Below the pieces are notes generated by a model that did not search any database, was not told where the DNA came from, and saw only the letters and a program-made list of their open reading frames with translations. A DNA stretch of 64,000 bases. Source: Shewanella psychropiezotolerans (GTDB lineage Bacteria > Pseudomonadota > Gammaproteobacteria > Enterobacterales > Shewanellaceae). The stretch spans positions 2,100,001 through 2,164,000 of the forward strand of contig NZ_CP041614.1 in the NCBI RefSeq assembly GCF_007197555.1, read 5' to 3'. Of the stretch, positions 41,917 to 52,455 are shown piece after piece; position 1 is the first letter of the stretch; every line of letters starts with the position of its first letter. Position numbers and translations under genes: made by a program.

Positions 41917-42788
41917 TGAAAGGAATTATTCTTGCGGGCGGTTCTGGTACCCGTCTTTATCCTATTACTATGGGTGTATCTAAGCAGTTATTGCCAGTGT
42001 ATGACAAACCAATGATCTACTATCCTTTGTCGGTTTTGATGTTAGCGGGAATACGTGAAGTATTGATCATTACCACGCCAGAGGATAAGGACAGTTTCCA
42101 ACGACTACTAGGCGATGGTAGTCGGTTTGGTATTGATCTGAGCTATGCTGTTCAACCCGAGCCAGAAGGGGTGGCACAAGCCTTTATCATAGGCGCTGAT
42201 TTTATCGGTAGTGATAGTGTCTGCTTAGTACTTGGAGACAATATTTTTTATGGACAAGGTTTTAGCCCAAAATTAAGGCAAGCGGCAGCCTGTTGTGAAG
42301 GTGCTACAGTATTTGGTTATCAAGTAAAAGATCCTGAGCGTTTTGGGATCGTCGAATTTGACGAGAATAATTGTGCAATTTCGATAGAAGAAAAGCCTAA
42401 TAAACCAAGGTCATACTATGCTGTCACAGGTCTTTATTTTTATGAAAATCAGGTTGTTAATATTGCCAAGACTATTACGCCTTCAGCGCGTGGTGAGCTA
42501 GAGATCACTGCAATTAATCAAGTCTATTTGCAACAAGGTAAACTTAAAGTGGAATTACTTGGCCGTGGTTTTGCTTGGTTAGATACTGGAACACATGAAA
42601 GTTTATTAGAAGCTGCGCAATTTGTTGAAACAATTGAAAAAAGGCAAGGCTATAAAATAGCCTGCCTAGAGGAAATTGCTTTGCTTCAGGGCTGGCTAAC
42701 AGCATCAGATATTAAACAGTTGGCTAAGCCCTTTAATAAAAATAGCTATGGACAGTATATGCTCAGTTTAATCGAGAATGAAAAATGA
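41916..42788 (+). CDS. rfbA: Glucose-1-phosphate thymidylyltransferase
   Basis: Forms dTDP-glucose. Seen: [16 protein letters not shown] nucleotide loop, [38 protein letters not shown] and [15 protein letters not shown]. 290 residues from ATG 41916. It overlaps rfbB upstream and the aminotransferase downstream (ATGA), so the three are translated together as a dTDP-amino sugar unit. Confidence 0.97.
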   Translation: MKGIILAGGSGTRLYPITMGVSKQLLPVYDKPMIYYPLSVLMLAGIREVLIITTPEDKDSFQRLLGDGSRFGIDLSYAVQPEPEGVAQAFIIGADFIGSDSVCLVLGDNIFYGQGFSPKLRQAAACCEGATVFGYQVKDPERFGIVEFDENNCAISIEEKPNKPRSYYAVTGLYFYENQVVNIAKTITPSARGELEITAINQVYLQQGKLKVELLGRGFAWLDTGTHESLLEAAQFVETIEKRQGYKIACLEEIALLQGWLTASDIKQLAKPFNKNSYGQYMLSLIENEK

Positions 42789-43849
42789 TTCAGGTAACTA
42801 AAACTTATTTACCAAATAAAGATAAGTATAAAGCTTATGTTGACCGAATATTCGAATCAGGCCAGTTGACCAATGCTGGCTCCTTGGTGCAGGAGCTAGA
42901 GCTACGACTGGCCGAACATTTAGGGGTTAAGCATCTTATATGTGTCGCGAGTGGCTCGCTGGCTCTACAAGTTGCATACAAAGCGCTTGGGTTAGAAGGC
43001 GAGGTTATTACCAGCCCATTTAGCTTCGCAGCAACGACGAGTACTTTGTTATGGGAAGGGCTTACTCCCAAATTTTGTGACATAAATCCGCAAACATTTA
43101 ACCTAGCCCCTGAGCTTATTGAGTCTCACATTACGGATAAAACCAGTGCAATTGTGCCTGTGCATGTATTTGGTAATCCCTGTGACGTTGAGCAGATCCA
43201 AGCGATTGCCGATAAGCATAAGCTGAAGGTGATTTATGATGCCGCCCATGCATTTGGTGTGACATATAAAGATCGCAGTGTACTGCAGCATGGTGATATA
43301 AGTACCTTAAGCTTTCATTCCACTAAGATATTTCACACAATCGAAGGTGGAGCTATTATCACCTCGTCCAATGAGGTTGCAGCAAAAGTCAGGCTAATGA
43401 TCAATTTTGGGATTTCAGGCCCCAATAAGACTGAAGGCTTGGGAATTAACGCCAAAATGAATGAGTTTGAAGCCGCAATGGGTTTATGTGTTCTGGATGA
43501 TATTGCAAAAATCAGCCAAAATCGCTCTAACCATGTAGCTGAATATACTGAGGTTATTGGTGATAAGCTTACATTTCAAAAAACTAATGCTTTTTCTTCC
43601 AAATTATTTTCATATATGCCAGTGTTATTTGATACTGAGGCAGAATTGTTGCAAGTTAAGCAAGCTTTAGAGGTTGAAGGCATTTTTGCTCGGCGATATT
43701 TTTATCCATCATTGGATGTTGTTTATTCCAAAGGGGTTTTGTGCCCGGTCTCTAATGCGATTAGTCAAAGAGTTTTATGTTTCCCCTTAATGGCAGACTT
43801 ACCTAAGATTGTGTTAGAAATCTTAGGTAAACTGCTGCAAAAAGTTTAG
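42785..43849 (+). CDS. DegT/DnrJ/EryC1 sugar aminotransferase
   Basis: PLP-dependent sugar aminotransferase, 354 residues. Seen: [21 protein letters not shown]-binding [11 protein letters not shown], and the PLP lysine in [15 protein letters not shown]. Following rfbB and rfbA it most likely aminates dTDP-4-keto-6-deoxyglucose at C4 (VioA-like, giving dTDP-Qui4N) or, with an isomerase elsewhere, at C3. The position cannot be told from sequence alone. No beta-helix N-acyltransferase follows, so the acylating enzyme is missing or replaced by another protein of the locus. Confidence 0.85.
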   Translation: MIQVTKTYLPNKDKYKAYVDRIFESGQLTNAGSLVQELELRLAEHLGVKHLICVASGSLALQVAYKALGLEGEVITSPFSFAATTSTLLWEGLTPKFCDINPQTFNLAPELIESHITDKTSAIVPVHVFGNPCDVEQIQAIADKHKLKVIYDAAHAFGVTYKDRSVLQHGDISTLSFHSTKIFHTIEGGAIITSSNEVAAKVRLMINFGISGPNKTEGLGINAKMNEFEAAMGLCVLDDIAKISQNRSNHVAEYTEVIGDKLTFQKTNAFSSKLFSYMPVLFDTEAELLQVKQALEVEGIFARRYFYPSLDVVYSKGVLCPVSNAISQRVLCFPLMADLPKIVLEILGKLLQKV

Positions 43850-43890
43850 TTCATTTGTGCCAATAACGGTCTTTTTTTACAGGGATTATT

Positions 43891-46221
43891 GTGAAAATTT
43901 CTATTATTATTCCAGTTTATAATCAAGAGAAAAGTATTCAACATTGCCTTACTAACCTATTGCAGCAGTTACACTCTGAAAAACTAGAGATACTGGTTGT
44001 TGATGACTGCTCTACGGACAATACTTTTGCTAATGTTGCAGCCATGGCAGCGTGTTCACCGAGAGTAAAGTTATTCAAGACTGTGGCTAATGGTGGCCCT
44101 GGGGCGGCGCGAAATGTCGGCTTAGAGCAGGCATCTGGTGAATGGATAATGTTTGTTGATAGTGATGATTTACTGTCAGACAACGCAATTGAATGCTTAT
44201 TACGACATTTGTCTAGAATAGAGGCTGATCTATTACAACAAAATCAAGTTGATATCCTTGGTTTTGACTTTAAATACAGTGAGAACTCAACTAATAATAG
44301 CCGTGTCTCGGGGAGAAGGGATTTAGCATCATTAACCAAGACTAAACAAGCGCTTTTGAATGATTATATTTCTCTTACGATGGATGGTTCGGTGATTTAT
44401 TCGTTATTCAGTCACAAGTTAATTATGACTAATAACATCAGGTTTAGAGATGGTTTGCACGAAGATGTAGACTTCACGTTTAAGGCTTACTTTTACGCCA
44501 AGCGGATCTCTGTACTACCAGAAACCATTTACCTGAAAAATGATCGCCTAGGTTCAATCGTAAATACCTTAACGGTTGAACATATAATAGGTTTTTTTAA
44601 CGCTTACCGAGAAATGTTGCGCTTCATGGTTGAGCGTAGCGCCAATACGGCGGACTTTACCCAGAAATATAATATGGGGCTGATAGGCTTAACAGCAACA
44701 CGAGTGCTACTAGCTGTAGAGCAAAATAATACTGATCAAGCGCTTTATCAGACTCTTTTTGAACAAGTAATCAGTACCATGCAGCACACTGATTTGGACG
44801 GAAAGGCCTGGGAAAAGCCTGCGTTTGAAAGTAAGTATATTAAGTTATACCTGGGCTTTATCTCTTTGTTTAAACAAGGTACTGCGAATATAGTTACTAA
44901 TGTAAGAGCACTGGTTGACGACTTAAAGCCTAAGTCTTGGAGTTGCTATGATCTACACCACTCTATTTATTTAGCACCTAATCAAATAAGAACATGTTGT
45001 AAACGTTATTTTGTTGAAGACAAAATAAAAGGCGATGTGGTGCTATTAGATAATAGTCAATATTCGTACGATTCCTTCAATATTGATAATGTACTTAAGG
45101 AAAAGCGTAAGCTGTATGTTGATATTAATAAAGGGGCTTCAGATGATTGCGATCAGTGCCCATTTTTAGAGTTTAAAGCATGGAGTGATATCAAAATTGA
45201 GCATGTTTCACTAGAGTATCATAGCGTTTGCAATATGAAGTGTAGTTACTGCAGCGAAACATATTATGACGGTAAGAAATGTAACTATTCTATTGAAGGC
45301 ATAATCGGTGAATTAACTGCTAGACCTGAAGACTTTCAATGTAAGTCGATTGTTTGGGGCGGTGGAGAACCAACGCTAGATAAGAACTTTTCATTATTAA
45401 TTAATAGCTTATTCGATGCATTCCCTAGCGTAAAGCATCGAGTTATTTCTAATGCTACTGTACTAAACGATGCATTGGCCTTAGGTATCGAGCAAGATAA
45501 AGCGATTTTAGTGACAAGTATTGATGCTGGTGATGCTGACGTTTTTTTCCAGGTAAGAAAATACCGACAATTTGACAAGGTACTAGCAAACTTAGCTCAG
45601 TATGCAACTCACCGCCCAAAGAACATCACTATTAAATATATTTTTCTGCCTGAGAATACCAGTTTGCAGCAGGTCACTGGTTTTGTTGAGAAGATAAAAC
45701 AATACGGTTTACAACAGTGTAACTTTCAGATTAGTTATGATTTTAATGAATCGACTATTGATGATGATTCATTAGTTTATGTGTATATTTTGCATGGATT
45801 ATTAACCCGAGCCAAGGCTTCACTCGTTTTCCTTGACGATCTATTTATGGCGAGATTGAAACCTACAAACATAAACTACCAGTATATCAGTGATAAGCTG
45901 AGTACATTGGGTTACTCATCGTTATCACCCTCCGTTAATAAGCAGACAAATATAGTTATTTGGGGGGCAGGTAAACAAACGGAATATTTACTGAAAAATA
46001 CACATTTCAGGGAGCAATACAGGGTGAATTATATTGTTGATGATACGCCAAGTAAAATAGGCACTCAGTTTGGGGGATTTGATATCTTATCACCTGAGGA
46101 GTTGGTTCATAACGATTACCCAATACTTATTTCCGCCTCTCAAAGCACAAGTATTATAATGCAAAGATGTCAGACGTTGGGGCTTAAACCGACACGTATA
46201 GTGCGTGATCTTATTGTTTAA
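43891..46221 (+). CDS. GT2 glycosyltransferase - radical SAM - Rossmann fusion protein
   Basis: 776 residues with three unlike parts. Residues about 1-230: GT-A family 2 glycosyltransferase (IIIPVYNQEKS, LVVDDCSTDN, FVDSDDLL). About 350-440: a Cys-rich SPASM-like segment (PNQIRTCCKRYF, CDQCPF). About 440-650: radical SAM core with Cys447-x3-Cys451-x2-Cys454 (CNMKCSYC) and WGGGEPTL. About 688-776: a Rossmann-like domain (IWGAGKQTEYLL) like that before some FkbM methyltransferases. The Cys-rich-then-radical-SAM order is known in stand-alone proteins, but the fusion to GT2 is unfamiliar to me. It may transfer a sugar and modify it or its protein acceptor by radical chemistry. Start GTG 43891. 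Confidence 0.85.
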   Translation: MKISIIIPVYNQEKSIQHCLTNLLQQLHSEKLEILVVDDCSTDNTFANVAAMAACSPRVKLFKTVANGGPGAARNVGLEQASGEWIMFVDSDDLLSDNAIECLLRHLSRIEADLLQQNQVDILGFDFKYSENSTNNSRVSGRRDLASLTKTKQALLNDYISLTMDGSVIYSLFSHKLIMTNNIRFRDGLHEDVDFTFKAYFYAKRISVLPETIYLKNDRLGSIVNTLTVEHIIGFFNAYREMLRFMVERSANTADFTQKYNMGLIGLTATRVLLAVEQNNTDQALYQTLFEQVISTMQHTDLDGKAWEKPAFESKYIKLYLGFISLFKQGTANIVTNVRALVDDLKPKSWSCYDLHHSIYLAPNQIRTCCKRYFVEDKIKGDVVLLDNSQYSYDSFNIDNVLKEKRKLYVDINKGASDDCDQCPFLEFKAWSDIKIEHVSLEYHSVCNMKCSYCSETYYDGKKCNYSIEGIIGELTARPEDFQCKSIVWGGGEPTLDKNFSLLINSLFDAFPSVKHRVISNATVLNDALALGIEQDKAILVTSIDAGDADVFFQVRKYRQFDKVLANLAQYATHRPKNITIKYIFLPENTSLQQVTGFVEKIKQYGLQQCNFQISYDFNESTIDDDSLVYVYILHGLLTRAKASLVFLDDLFMARLKPTNINYQYISDKLSTLGYSSLSPSVNKQTNIVIWGAGKQTEYLLKNTHFREQYRVNYIVDDTPSKIGTQFGGFDILSPEELVHNDYPILISASQSTSIIMQRCQTLGLKPTRIVRDLIV

Positions 46222-46268
46222 GGAAGTATGACGATGCTGAGTATATCGACGAGCGAGCAATAATTGAT

Positions 46269-47315
46269 ATGTTAAAACTATTGGTGATAGGCCCTGGCCT
46301 AATTGGTAAAAAACACATAGCGCTGATTTGTGATAATCTGCGATGTAAGTTAGAAGCGATTGTGACGGCACACCCAGCCAAACATAAAGACTTGTCAGAA
46401 GACTTATGCGTTCCTATTTATAATCTGTTAGATGAGGCTCTATCACATCATCAGTTTGATGGAGCTATTATTGCGAGCCCAAATAACCTTCATGTCAGTC
46501 AAGCCAAGGTGCTGTTAAAGAACCAAATTCCGCTATTGATTGAAAAGCCTTTATCTTCGACCATTGAAAGTGCAGAAGAGCTGGTACATTTATCACAAAC
46601 TGCACAAGTTCCGGTATTAGTTGGACATCATCGTACATACAGTAGCTATGTTGATGCGGCTAAAAAAATCATTACTAGTCCACAATTTGGTCGTTTAGTG
46701 AGTGTGCAAGCTAGTGCGTTATTTTATAAGCCAACTCAGTACTTTTTAGATGGTCCTTGGCGTACTGAGCTCGGTGGCGGTCCGATACTGATTAACCTTA
46801 TTCACGATATAGGAATGTTACGTTCTCTATGTGGTGAGATTGCCACCGTATTTGCTTTTGGCAGTAACAGTCAGCGTCTATATGAAGTAGAGGATACCGT
46901 GGCGATTTCATTTAGGTTTACGAATGGCGCTTTAGGTACTTTTTTATTATCAGATTGTGCTGCCAGCTATAAAAGTTGGGAGATGACAAGTGGGGAAAAC
47001 CCGGCTTACCCCTTTTTTCCTAATGAAGCAAGTTATCACTTCTCCGGCACAAATGGCTCGTTAGATTACCCTAATATGAAATTTAACTTCTTTGCCGACA
47101 AAGAGAAAGCATCGTGGTGGAATGGATTTGTTAAGCAAGAAAAGCACATAGATTTTGTTGACCCTCTAGAGAAGCAATTGGATCACTTTATTGATGTTAT
47201 TAAGCGTAATGCTAAACCTATTGTTAGCGCCGAGAACGGCCTTATGAATATGTACGTCATAGAGGCTATTAGTCAATCAATCACTCAGCAACGACCCATC
47301 TCACTAAGGGAATAG
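46269..47315 (+). CDS. Gfo/Idh/MocA family oxidoreductase
   Basis: 348-residue NAD(P)-dependent sugar dehydrogenase or related enzyme. Seen: LLVIGPGLIGKKHIALI Rossmann start, the family LIEKPLS motif with its Lys, VLVGHHRTYSSYV, and ELGGGPILINLIHDIGML with the His of the active site. Start ATG 46269. It probably oxidises or reduces a hydroxyl of the glycan precursor; whether on nucleotide sugar or free sugar is unknown. It is linked to the ATP-grasp gene 5 bases downstream. Confidence 0.88.
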   Translation: MLKLLVIGPGLIGKKHIALICDNLRCKLEAIVTAHPAKHKDLSEDLCVPIYNLLDEALSHHQFDGAIIASPNNLHVSQAKVLLKNQIPLLIEKPLSSTIESAEELVHLSQTAQVPVLVGHHRTYSSYVDAAKKIITSPQFGRLVSVQASALFYKPTQYFLDGPWRTELGGGPILINLIHDIGMLRSLCGEIATVFAFGSNSQRLYEVEDTVAISFRFTNGALGTFLLSDCAASYKSWEMTSGENPAYPFFPNEASYHFSGTNGSLDYPNMKFNFFADKEKASWWNGFVKQEKHIDFVDPLEKQLDHFIDVIKRNAKPIVSAENGLMNMYVIEAISQSITQQRPISLRE

Positions 47316-47320
47316 CCTTT

Positions 47321-48484
47321 ATGCACACACCCAAAAAAGTATTATTAGTAGATAGTGCATTTTCGGCTATACCAATCTACCAAGCACTGTGTAAATCAGG
47401 CTTTGATGTTTGGACTATAGGTAATAGAGAGAGTGACGCTTTAGCATTAATCTCTGCAGAGCGCTGGATAAAACAAGACTATAGTGATGTAGCTCAGGTA
47501 CAGGCCATAGTGGAAGAGCAAGCTTTTGACTATATCGTACCAGGCTGCACAGACTTATCTATTGAGGTTTGTCAGCAACTTAGGGGTTATAGGAACTTTT
47601 TTGATTCCGAGGAGGTGTACGCCAACTTAGGCAATAAAAAAGCATTTCGTAACTTATGTCAACAAATGGGATTATATTCTCCAGTTGAAATGAAGTTAGC
47701 AGATTTTCCTCGTGCGGGTTGTTTTATTGTTAAACCCGTCGACTCCTATAGTGGTCAAGGGATCTCTATTGTTGATGGTAATAACTTACAGGTTTTATCA
47801 ACAGTTGTTGAACAGGCCGAACAGGTGAGTCGAAGCGGGCATTATATAATAGAAAGCTACATTGAAGGGCAACTTTACAGTTTTAGTGCATTATTGACAA
47901 GTCACAAAGTAGTGGAAAGCTTTATTGTCAAAGAAGGCTCATCTACAAACCCCTATGCGGTTGATACCAGCTATATTGATGAAGGTTTTCCAGAAGAGGT
48001 AAAGGCTTATTTAACCGTTGCAATGGCTAAGTTATCAGCGCATTTACAACTAAAAGATGGCTTGATTCACTTACAGTTTATACTTCGTGATAATTGTGCA
48101 TATTTAATTGAAATCACTCGTCGCTGTCCAGGTGATCTGTATTCATTATTAATTGAATACAGTACAGGCATTCCTTATAGCCAGTTATATGCTGCTTATT
48201 TTACTGAGACTAAAATGGATAATTTATGTAGTCCGAGGGAGTCGAATCATATTGTTCGGCATACGGTAAGTGCAGATAAAAACCTCCCTTTTACAGGACT
48301 AGAACTGTCACATCCAATATCGTGCAAAGCCATTTTTCCACTTTCTTCGTTAGGTGAGCCGTTAGCGATAATGCAGCAAAAGCGAGTGGCGATAATTTTC
48401 GCTGAAGCTACAGATGAACAACAAAAAATCGCACTATATGATAACTTTATTGATAGAAGTCGGTATCAAGTGACAGCTAAGTAA
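47321..48484 (+). CDS. ATP-grasp ligase
   Basis: 387-residue ATP-grasp family protein, which joins a carboxylate to an amine or thiol with ATP. Seen: N-terminal pre-ATP-grasp fold (KKVLLVDSAFSAIPIYQALC), central lysine motif FIVKPVDSYSGQGI, and the metal/ATP end LIHLQFILRDN and LIEITRRCPGDLYS. In a sugar locus it may couple an amino acid or other acid to an amino sugar; no substrate can be read. Its last 8 bases overlap the end of the convergent GT2 gene. Confidence 0.85.
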   Translation: MHTPKKVLLVDSAFSAIPIYQALCKSGFDVWTIGNRESDALALISAERWIKQDYSDVAQVQAIVEEQAFDYIVPGCTDLSIEVCQQLRGYRNFFDSEEVYANLGNKKAFRNLCQQMGLYSPVEMKLADFPRAGCFIVKPVDSYSGQGISIVDGNNLQVLSTVVEQAEQVSRSGHYIIESYIEGQLYSFSALLTSHKVVESFIVKEGSSTNPYAVDTSYIDEGFPEEVKAYLTVAMAKLSAHLQLKDGLIHLQFILRDNCAYLIEITRRCPGDLYSLLIEYSTGIPYSQLYAAYFTETKMDNLCSPRESNHIVRHTVSADKNLPFTGLELSHPISCKAIFPLSSLGEPLAIMQQKRVAIIFAEATDEQQKIALYDNFIDRSRYQVTAK

Positions 48485-49424
48485 TAAATAACTTGGCTCT
48501 TGCCATATTAGGGTTTTCTCTCAACTCCCAGGCCAAGTGATGACGTGCATCGAAGAACTGATTAAATGTTGCTGACTCAGTAATAAATCGGGTGAATCGT
48601 GCATCTTCATGTAGTTTTAAAAAATACATTGCAGTGGCAAAGTAGTGGTGTGCTTTACCCTTTGCTACTGTATCGTTATCCATACCGAGTGCTAAAGCTT
48701 TGTCACATGCCCATATCTGTGAATCCAAACATGCCTCACGGCGATTGAGGTCACTTTTTATGCGACTTGTACAGTTGTTATTGTGCACACGGTATCGGCC
48801 ATAAACTTGGTTAATAAAATCGATACTCCCTCCGGCATACATAGTATTGAGAATATGCCACGAATAATCGCCGACTAAACCGTATGATCCATCTATAGCA
48901 TCTACCATTTTGTCATGCCGTCTAAACCCAACGGAGCTAGTGTTTAAAAAAGTGCCATACTTTACTAAATGCTCAGCATTTGCTTGCTGTGGAATGTATT
49001 GCCAATTATAAAAGTCTCGGCTCCAATAACCCAATGTTTGATTGGTGGCGCTATCAAAACTCTCTGCTTCATGGTAAACAAGCGCGCACTCTGGATGTTG
49101 CTCAAGATAATTGACCATGGCTTGGAGCTTTCCAGGTAGAGCCAGATCATCACCATCCATGAATATCAAATAATGACCAGTAGACGCCTGCATTATTTTA
49201 ATTAACGAGAGCTTACCGTCCAGGTTTACTTTATTTTCAAAGAAATGCAGATTTGTATGCTGCGTAGCTAATGCCTTAATAACGCTTGCACTGTTGTCTG
49301 AAGATGCATCATCAATACAGAGTACTTCAAAATCGAAGTCAGTGATCTGGGTCAGCACACTGAGCAAACATGCTTCTATGTACGGTTCAAAGTTATATGA
49401 CAGAATTAAAACGCTAACTTTCAA
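48477..49424 (-). CDS. Family 2 glycosyltransferase
   Basis: 315 residues, GT-A fold. Seen: VLILSYNFEPYIEACLLSV, LCIDDASSDNSA and the metal-binding FMDGDDLALPGK. It ends in a TAG at 48477-48479, overlapping the convergent ATP-grasp gene by 8 bases. It probably adds a sugar to a glycan made by the locus. On the same strand as the FkbM and second maf genes upstream. Confidence 0.9.
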   Translation of the reverse strand: MKVSVLILSYNFEPYIEACLLSVLTQITDFDFEVLCIDDASSDNSASVIKALATQHTNLHFFENKVNLDGKLSLIKIMQASTGHYLIFMDGDDLALPGKLQAMVNYLEQHPECALVYHEAESFDSATNQTLGYWSRDFYNWQYIPQQANAEHLVKYGTFLNTSSVGFRRHDKMVDAIDGSYGLVGDYSWHILNTMYAGGSIDFINQVYGRYRVHNNNCTSRIKSDLNRREACLDSQIWACDKALALGMDNDTVAKGKAHHYFATAMYFLKLHEDARFTRFITESATFNQFFDARHHLAWELRENPNMARAKLFIT

Positions 49425-49492
49425 GATTGTATTCCTTTATTGCTTACCTCTAACTGTTTTAGAGGTGATTCTGAGAAAACTCTAGCGACTAG

Positions 49493-50559
49493 TTATGCTG
49501 ATTGAGCTGGTAAAGGGATAGCGTAAAGTACGGTTTCAAACCAATTATCGAGGTGATGGCCGATATAAAATGTATATTCAACATCTAGGCTATCTATGAA
49601 TCTAGGTAAGCGCCATAGGTCATCAAAAAAGTGGTACAAACAAATTGCTAAGACGGGTCTATGCTGCTTAATAGTGTGCTGTGCCCCTGTAGAGCTTGAT
49701 GTTCAGCTCCTTCAATATCCATCTTGATCATGGAAACAGAGTAGTTTTTGGCGGCGCTAAAGGAATCGATATCAATGACCTTAACCTTAATGTCACCTTC
49801 TGCAGTTAATGCACAAGCGGCGCCTTGTACTAGGCTTGAAGAATTAAAGCTGAGAACAGTTTCTTCGTTCCATAGTCCTTTTTCAATGAGCTCAAAACGG
49901 CAGGAGTCTTCACGCAGAGCTACGTTTTTCATAAGGTGTTTGAGATTTTCTATATCGGGCTCAAATGCAACAATTTTTGCGCTTGAGGTAAGCTTGTCAG
50001 CTAGCTCTATTGTTGAATCGCCATCGAAGGCGCCGCCATCAATGATAACACCTTGCTTATTTAATACCGATTTAGGGTGAATATATTGTGGGTAATCAGA
50101 CATCGGGAAGTGGCCGCCGTGCTGATGTAGATAGTTAGCTATGTTTTGTAACACATTTAAACTGGCATCGTCTGCAACGCGGTTGGTTAGCCAATCTAAT
50201 TGTTCAAGCCAGTTTGGCGATAATGGCGTGTTTGATAAGCCTGTTATACTAGCATCTGTCACATGCTTGCAATCTAGCAGTTCTAGTTGTTTGACTATCT
50301 CTTTATTCCATGTGCTGGCAATGACCACCGGGTGGTCGTTAATGATTTTCATGGTTGGGGTGCAGATTTCTATTCCAAGAACTTGCTTCCCCTGTTTCTT
50401 TTCATCATTATCATAAATGCGTACAACTTCAATATTGGATTTATGTAACCACTCGATAACTTGTTGACCACCATTTCCAGCGCCAAACACTGCTACTTTT
50501 TTATGCTGCTCAAAAAATGATAATTGTGTTGATACAAAGTTTTGAAGACTTATATTCAT
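49493..50559 (-). CDS. FkbM-family methyltransferase, frameshift (probable sequence error)
   Basis: SAM-dependent O-methyltransferase, probably of a sugar hydroxyl. Start ATG 50559 (MNISLQNFVSTQLSFFEQ). Seen: N-terminal Rossmann-like domain (VAVFGAGNGGQQVIEWL), then FkbM core VIIDGGAFDGDSTIEL, IVAFEPDIENLKHL and IKMDIEGAEHQAL. As read it stops early at 49648. Adding one C to the CCC at 49655-49657 gives VLAICLYHFFDDLWRLPRF and YTFYIGHHLDNWFETVLYA to a stop at 49493; 355 residues, the normal FkbM ending. Methylated sugars are common in flagellin glycans. Confidence 0.88.
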
Positions 50560-50856
50560 GAATTTAAATTCCCTTATCTCACTATATAGCACTCGGTGGC
50601 TTACTCACATTAATGATCAAATTGATTGTTTGTATTTGATGTTATCAGTTCGCAATAGCGAATCATGATGCAATTAGGTGAACATCTCAGTTGAAAGCAT
50701 ATGTATAAAAAACGTCCTTATCTAAGCAAGATCTCTATATAAAAAGCTTTCAGCTTCCTAGGCTAATCTAAATCGGTAAATAGTAAAGAGCAACTCTTAA
50801 CAAACGTATTTAATTTCTCGGTAATGCTGACGCCCCTGTATAAGCTATGGTACTGG

Positions 50857-51114
50857 CTAGCTGACAAGTAGACGTGGTAACTCATACTCTAAGTCATCGG
50901 CTAGCCCAAGCCAGTCATGTCGCTCTTGAGCTGCCAACATAAGAGGCACTAGTTGTATTACTTGATTAGCTTGTTGCAGCGTAGGAAGCATCGGCTCTAG
51001 GTGGTCGATACACTCTCGTAATCGCTGGGAGCCTTCAGCTTCCTGCCCTAAGCGAAATCTATGGGCTGTTTCAATTAACTTTTCTATTAGTGTGTTTACT
51101 GTACAGTTACTCAA
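50857..51114 (-). CDS. Small helical protein coupled to the second maf gene
   Basis: 85 residues, acidic and mostly helical by composition (LIEKLIETAHRFRLGQEAEG, LPTLQQANQVIQLVPLML), with no signal peptide or membrane segment. It overlaps the upstream maf gene by 4 bases (ATGA), so they are co-translated. I do not recognise a family; the tight coupling suggests a partner or chaperone of the glycosyltransferase. The 50560-50856 stretch after it holds nothing I can support except a short inverted repeat TGAAAGC/GCTTTCA. Confidence 0.7.
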   Translation of the reverse strand: MSNCTVNTLIEKLIETAHRFRLGQEAEGSQRLRECIDHLEPMLPTLQQANQVIQLVPLMLAAQERHDWLGLADDLEYELPRLLVS

Positions 51115-52405
51115 ACTTTACACTCCCTATATTGAGCACCGTTAATACGAGCTCCGTCTAGACTTGATTGATAGAATTTTACCTGTGGTTTTAAGCGAAT
51201 ATAGTGCTCTAAACTTCGAAGGTATGCTCTAAAGTTGAGATCGGTGGCTACTTTGTCACCATGGCCATTTATCACCCAGTGTTTCGCTTCGGAGGCCTTT
51301 GGTCCAAGTAAGCCATCTTCCCAAAAAGCATGAGTTTTATTATTTGGATAACTAAAATCGCAACCGAAGAGAGTAATTTCCCAACTATTGAGAAAGGCCG
51401 CGAGATCAACAGCCGGGTGAATAACACTACCGTTAGTGAATAGCCTTAACTTGGGATGTTTTGCGTCCAACTCATCATAAAGTGTCGCTTTAGAGTAGGC
51501 ATTGAACCTAGGCCCTGTCCAATGCTCTATAACACTTGAAGGTACTCTTGGGAAGTATACGAGTGTCACTGAGTCAGGTATCTCCTCTGGTAGGTGGGAC
51601 AGAGTAATATTAGGGTCGATGCTAACTAATATATCGGGAATAATACTTTGGCTTGATAGCGCTTTAAATGCAGTATCTACCGCTATCATTAATGGCCGCT
51701 TTCCAATAGGGAGTGCTCTTTGTACTCTCAAATAGTCATAATGATCTTCTAGAGTAGGTCCTGCTCCAATGACTAAGGTGTTATGTTGGGTGTGAGTCAG
51801 TCTTAATGTCGATGCATCAGGATCTAGTTCTAAATACTTTATATTTTCATTGAAGCGTTCAATCAGTTGAGGATCATCAACCTGATGTTGTTTGTTGGCA
51901 TACTCACGGTTATTTTCCAGTACTAATAAATCTCTTAATATCGCATTCTCATTGTCAGCAAGAAGAAGATCTGGAGTTATTGAAATAAATGATTCGGCTA
52001 TTTGATGTTGATTGGGGATCTCTATAATCGTTATGCGTCTGTCAGTTAGCCATTCCCGTTGGTCTGTGTAAGAGAGTAACAGAGCAAATAGACCTAGATT
52101 GAGCGGACAGACAGTAATGTTTGTTATCAGCTTACTATCAGTCAATAAACTGGGGACATCCCCATTCCTATGCCATAAACGGTAACTTGTTTACAGTCTA
52201 ACGGGAGCTGACTTATAAAGAGTTGGGCTTCGGACATTCGATTGTGGCGGCTGCTTAATTGGATGCCATTAACGCTGATAGTTTGATTGCTACCAGTGAC
52301 AAGATTGGCATCGAGATCGTCAAAAGATTGAAACTTTAATGCTGAAGCAAGCACAGGCCAGCGCTGCTGGATAATTTGAAGATTTGTCGAAAATAGTTCA
52401 GTCAT
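51111..52405 (-). CDS. maf: Second Maf/DUF115 glycosyltransferase, frameshift (probable sequence error)
   Basis: Two open pieces (87 and 344 residues) are one gene. The first breaks off at YGIGMGMSPVY; adding one G to the four-base run (CCCC on the forward strand, 52160-52163) gives YGIGMGDVPSLLTDSK, continuing to a 431-residue Maf-like protein. Seen: TLVIGAGPTLEDHYDY, IIPDILVSIDPNITLSH and EITLFGCDFSYPNNKTHAFW, matching motifs of the 827-residue maf at the other end of the locus but without its TPR tail. It probably glycosylates flagellin at different sites or with a different sugar. Confidence 0.88.
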
Positions 52406-52455
52406 TGATTCTATCCTTGAAAGTATTACTCATCACAAGATATTAGATCACTAAC

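Noticed and set aside
51111..52405. A separate 87-residue gene upstream of the second maf
   Set aside because: Its sequence is the Maf N-terminus and joins in frame when one base is restored at 52160-52163.
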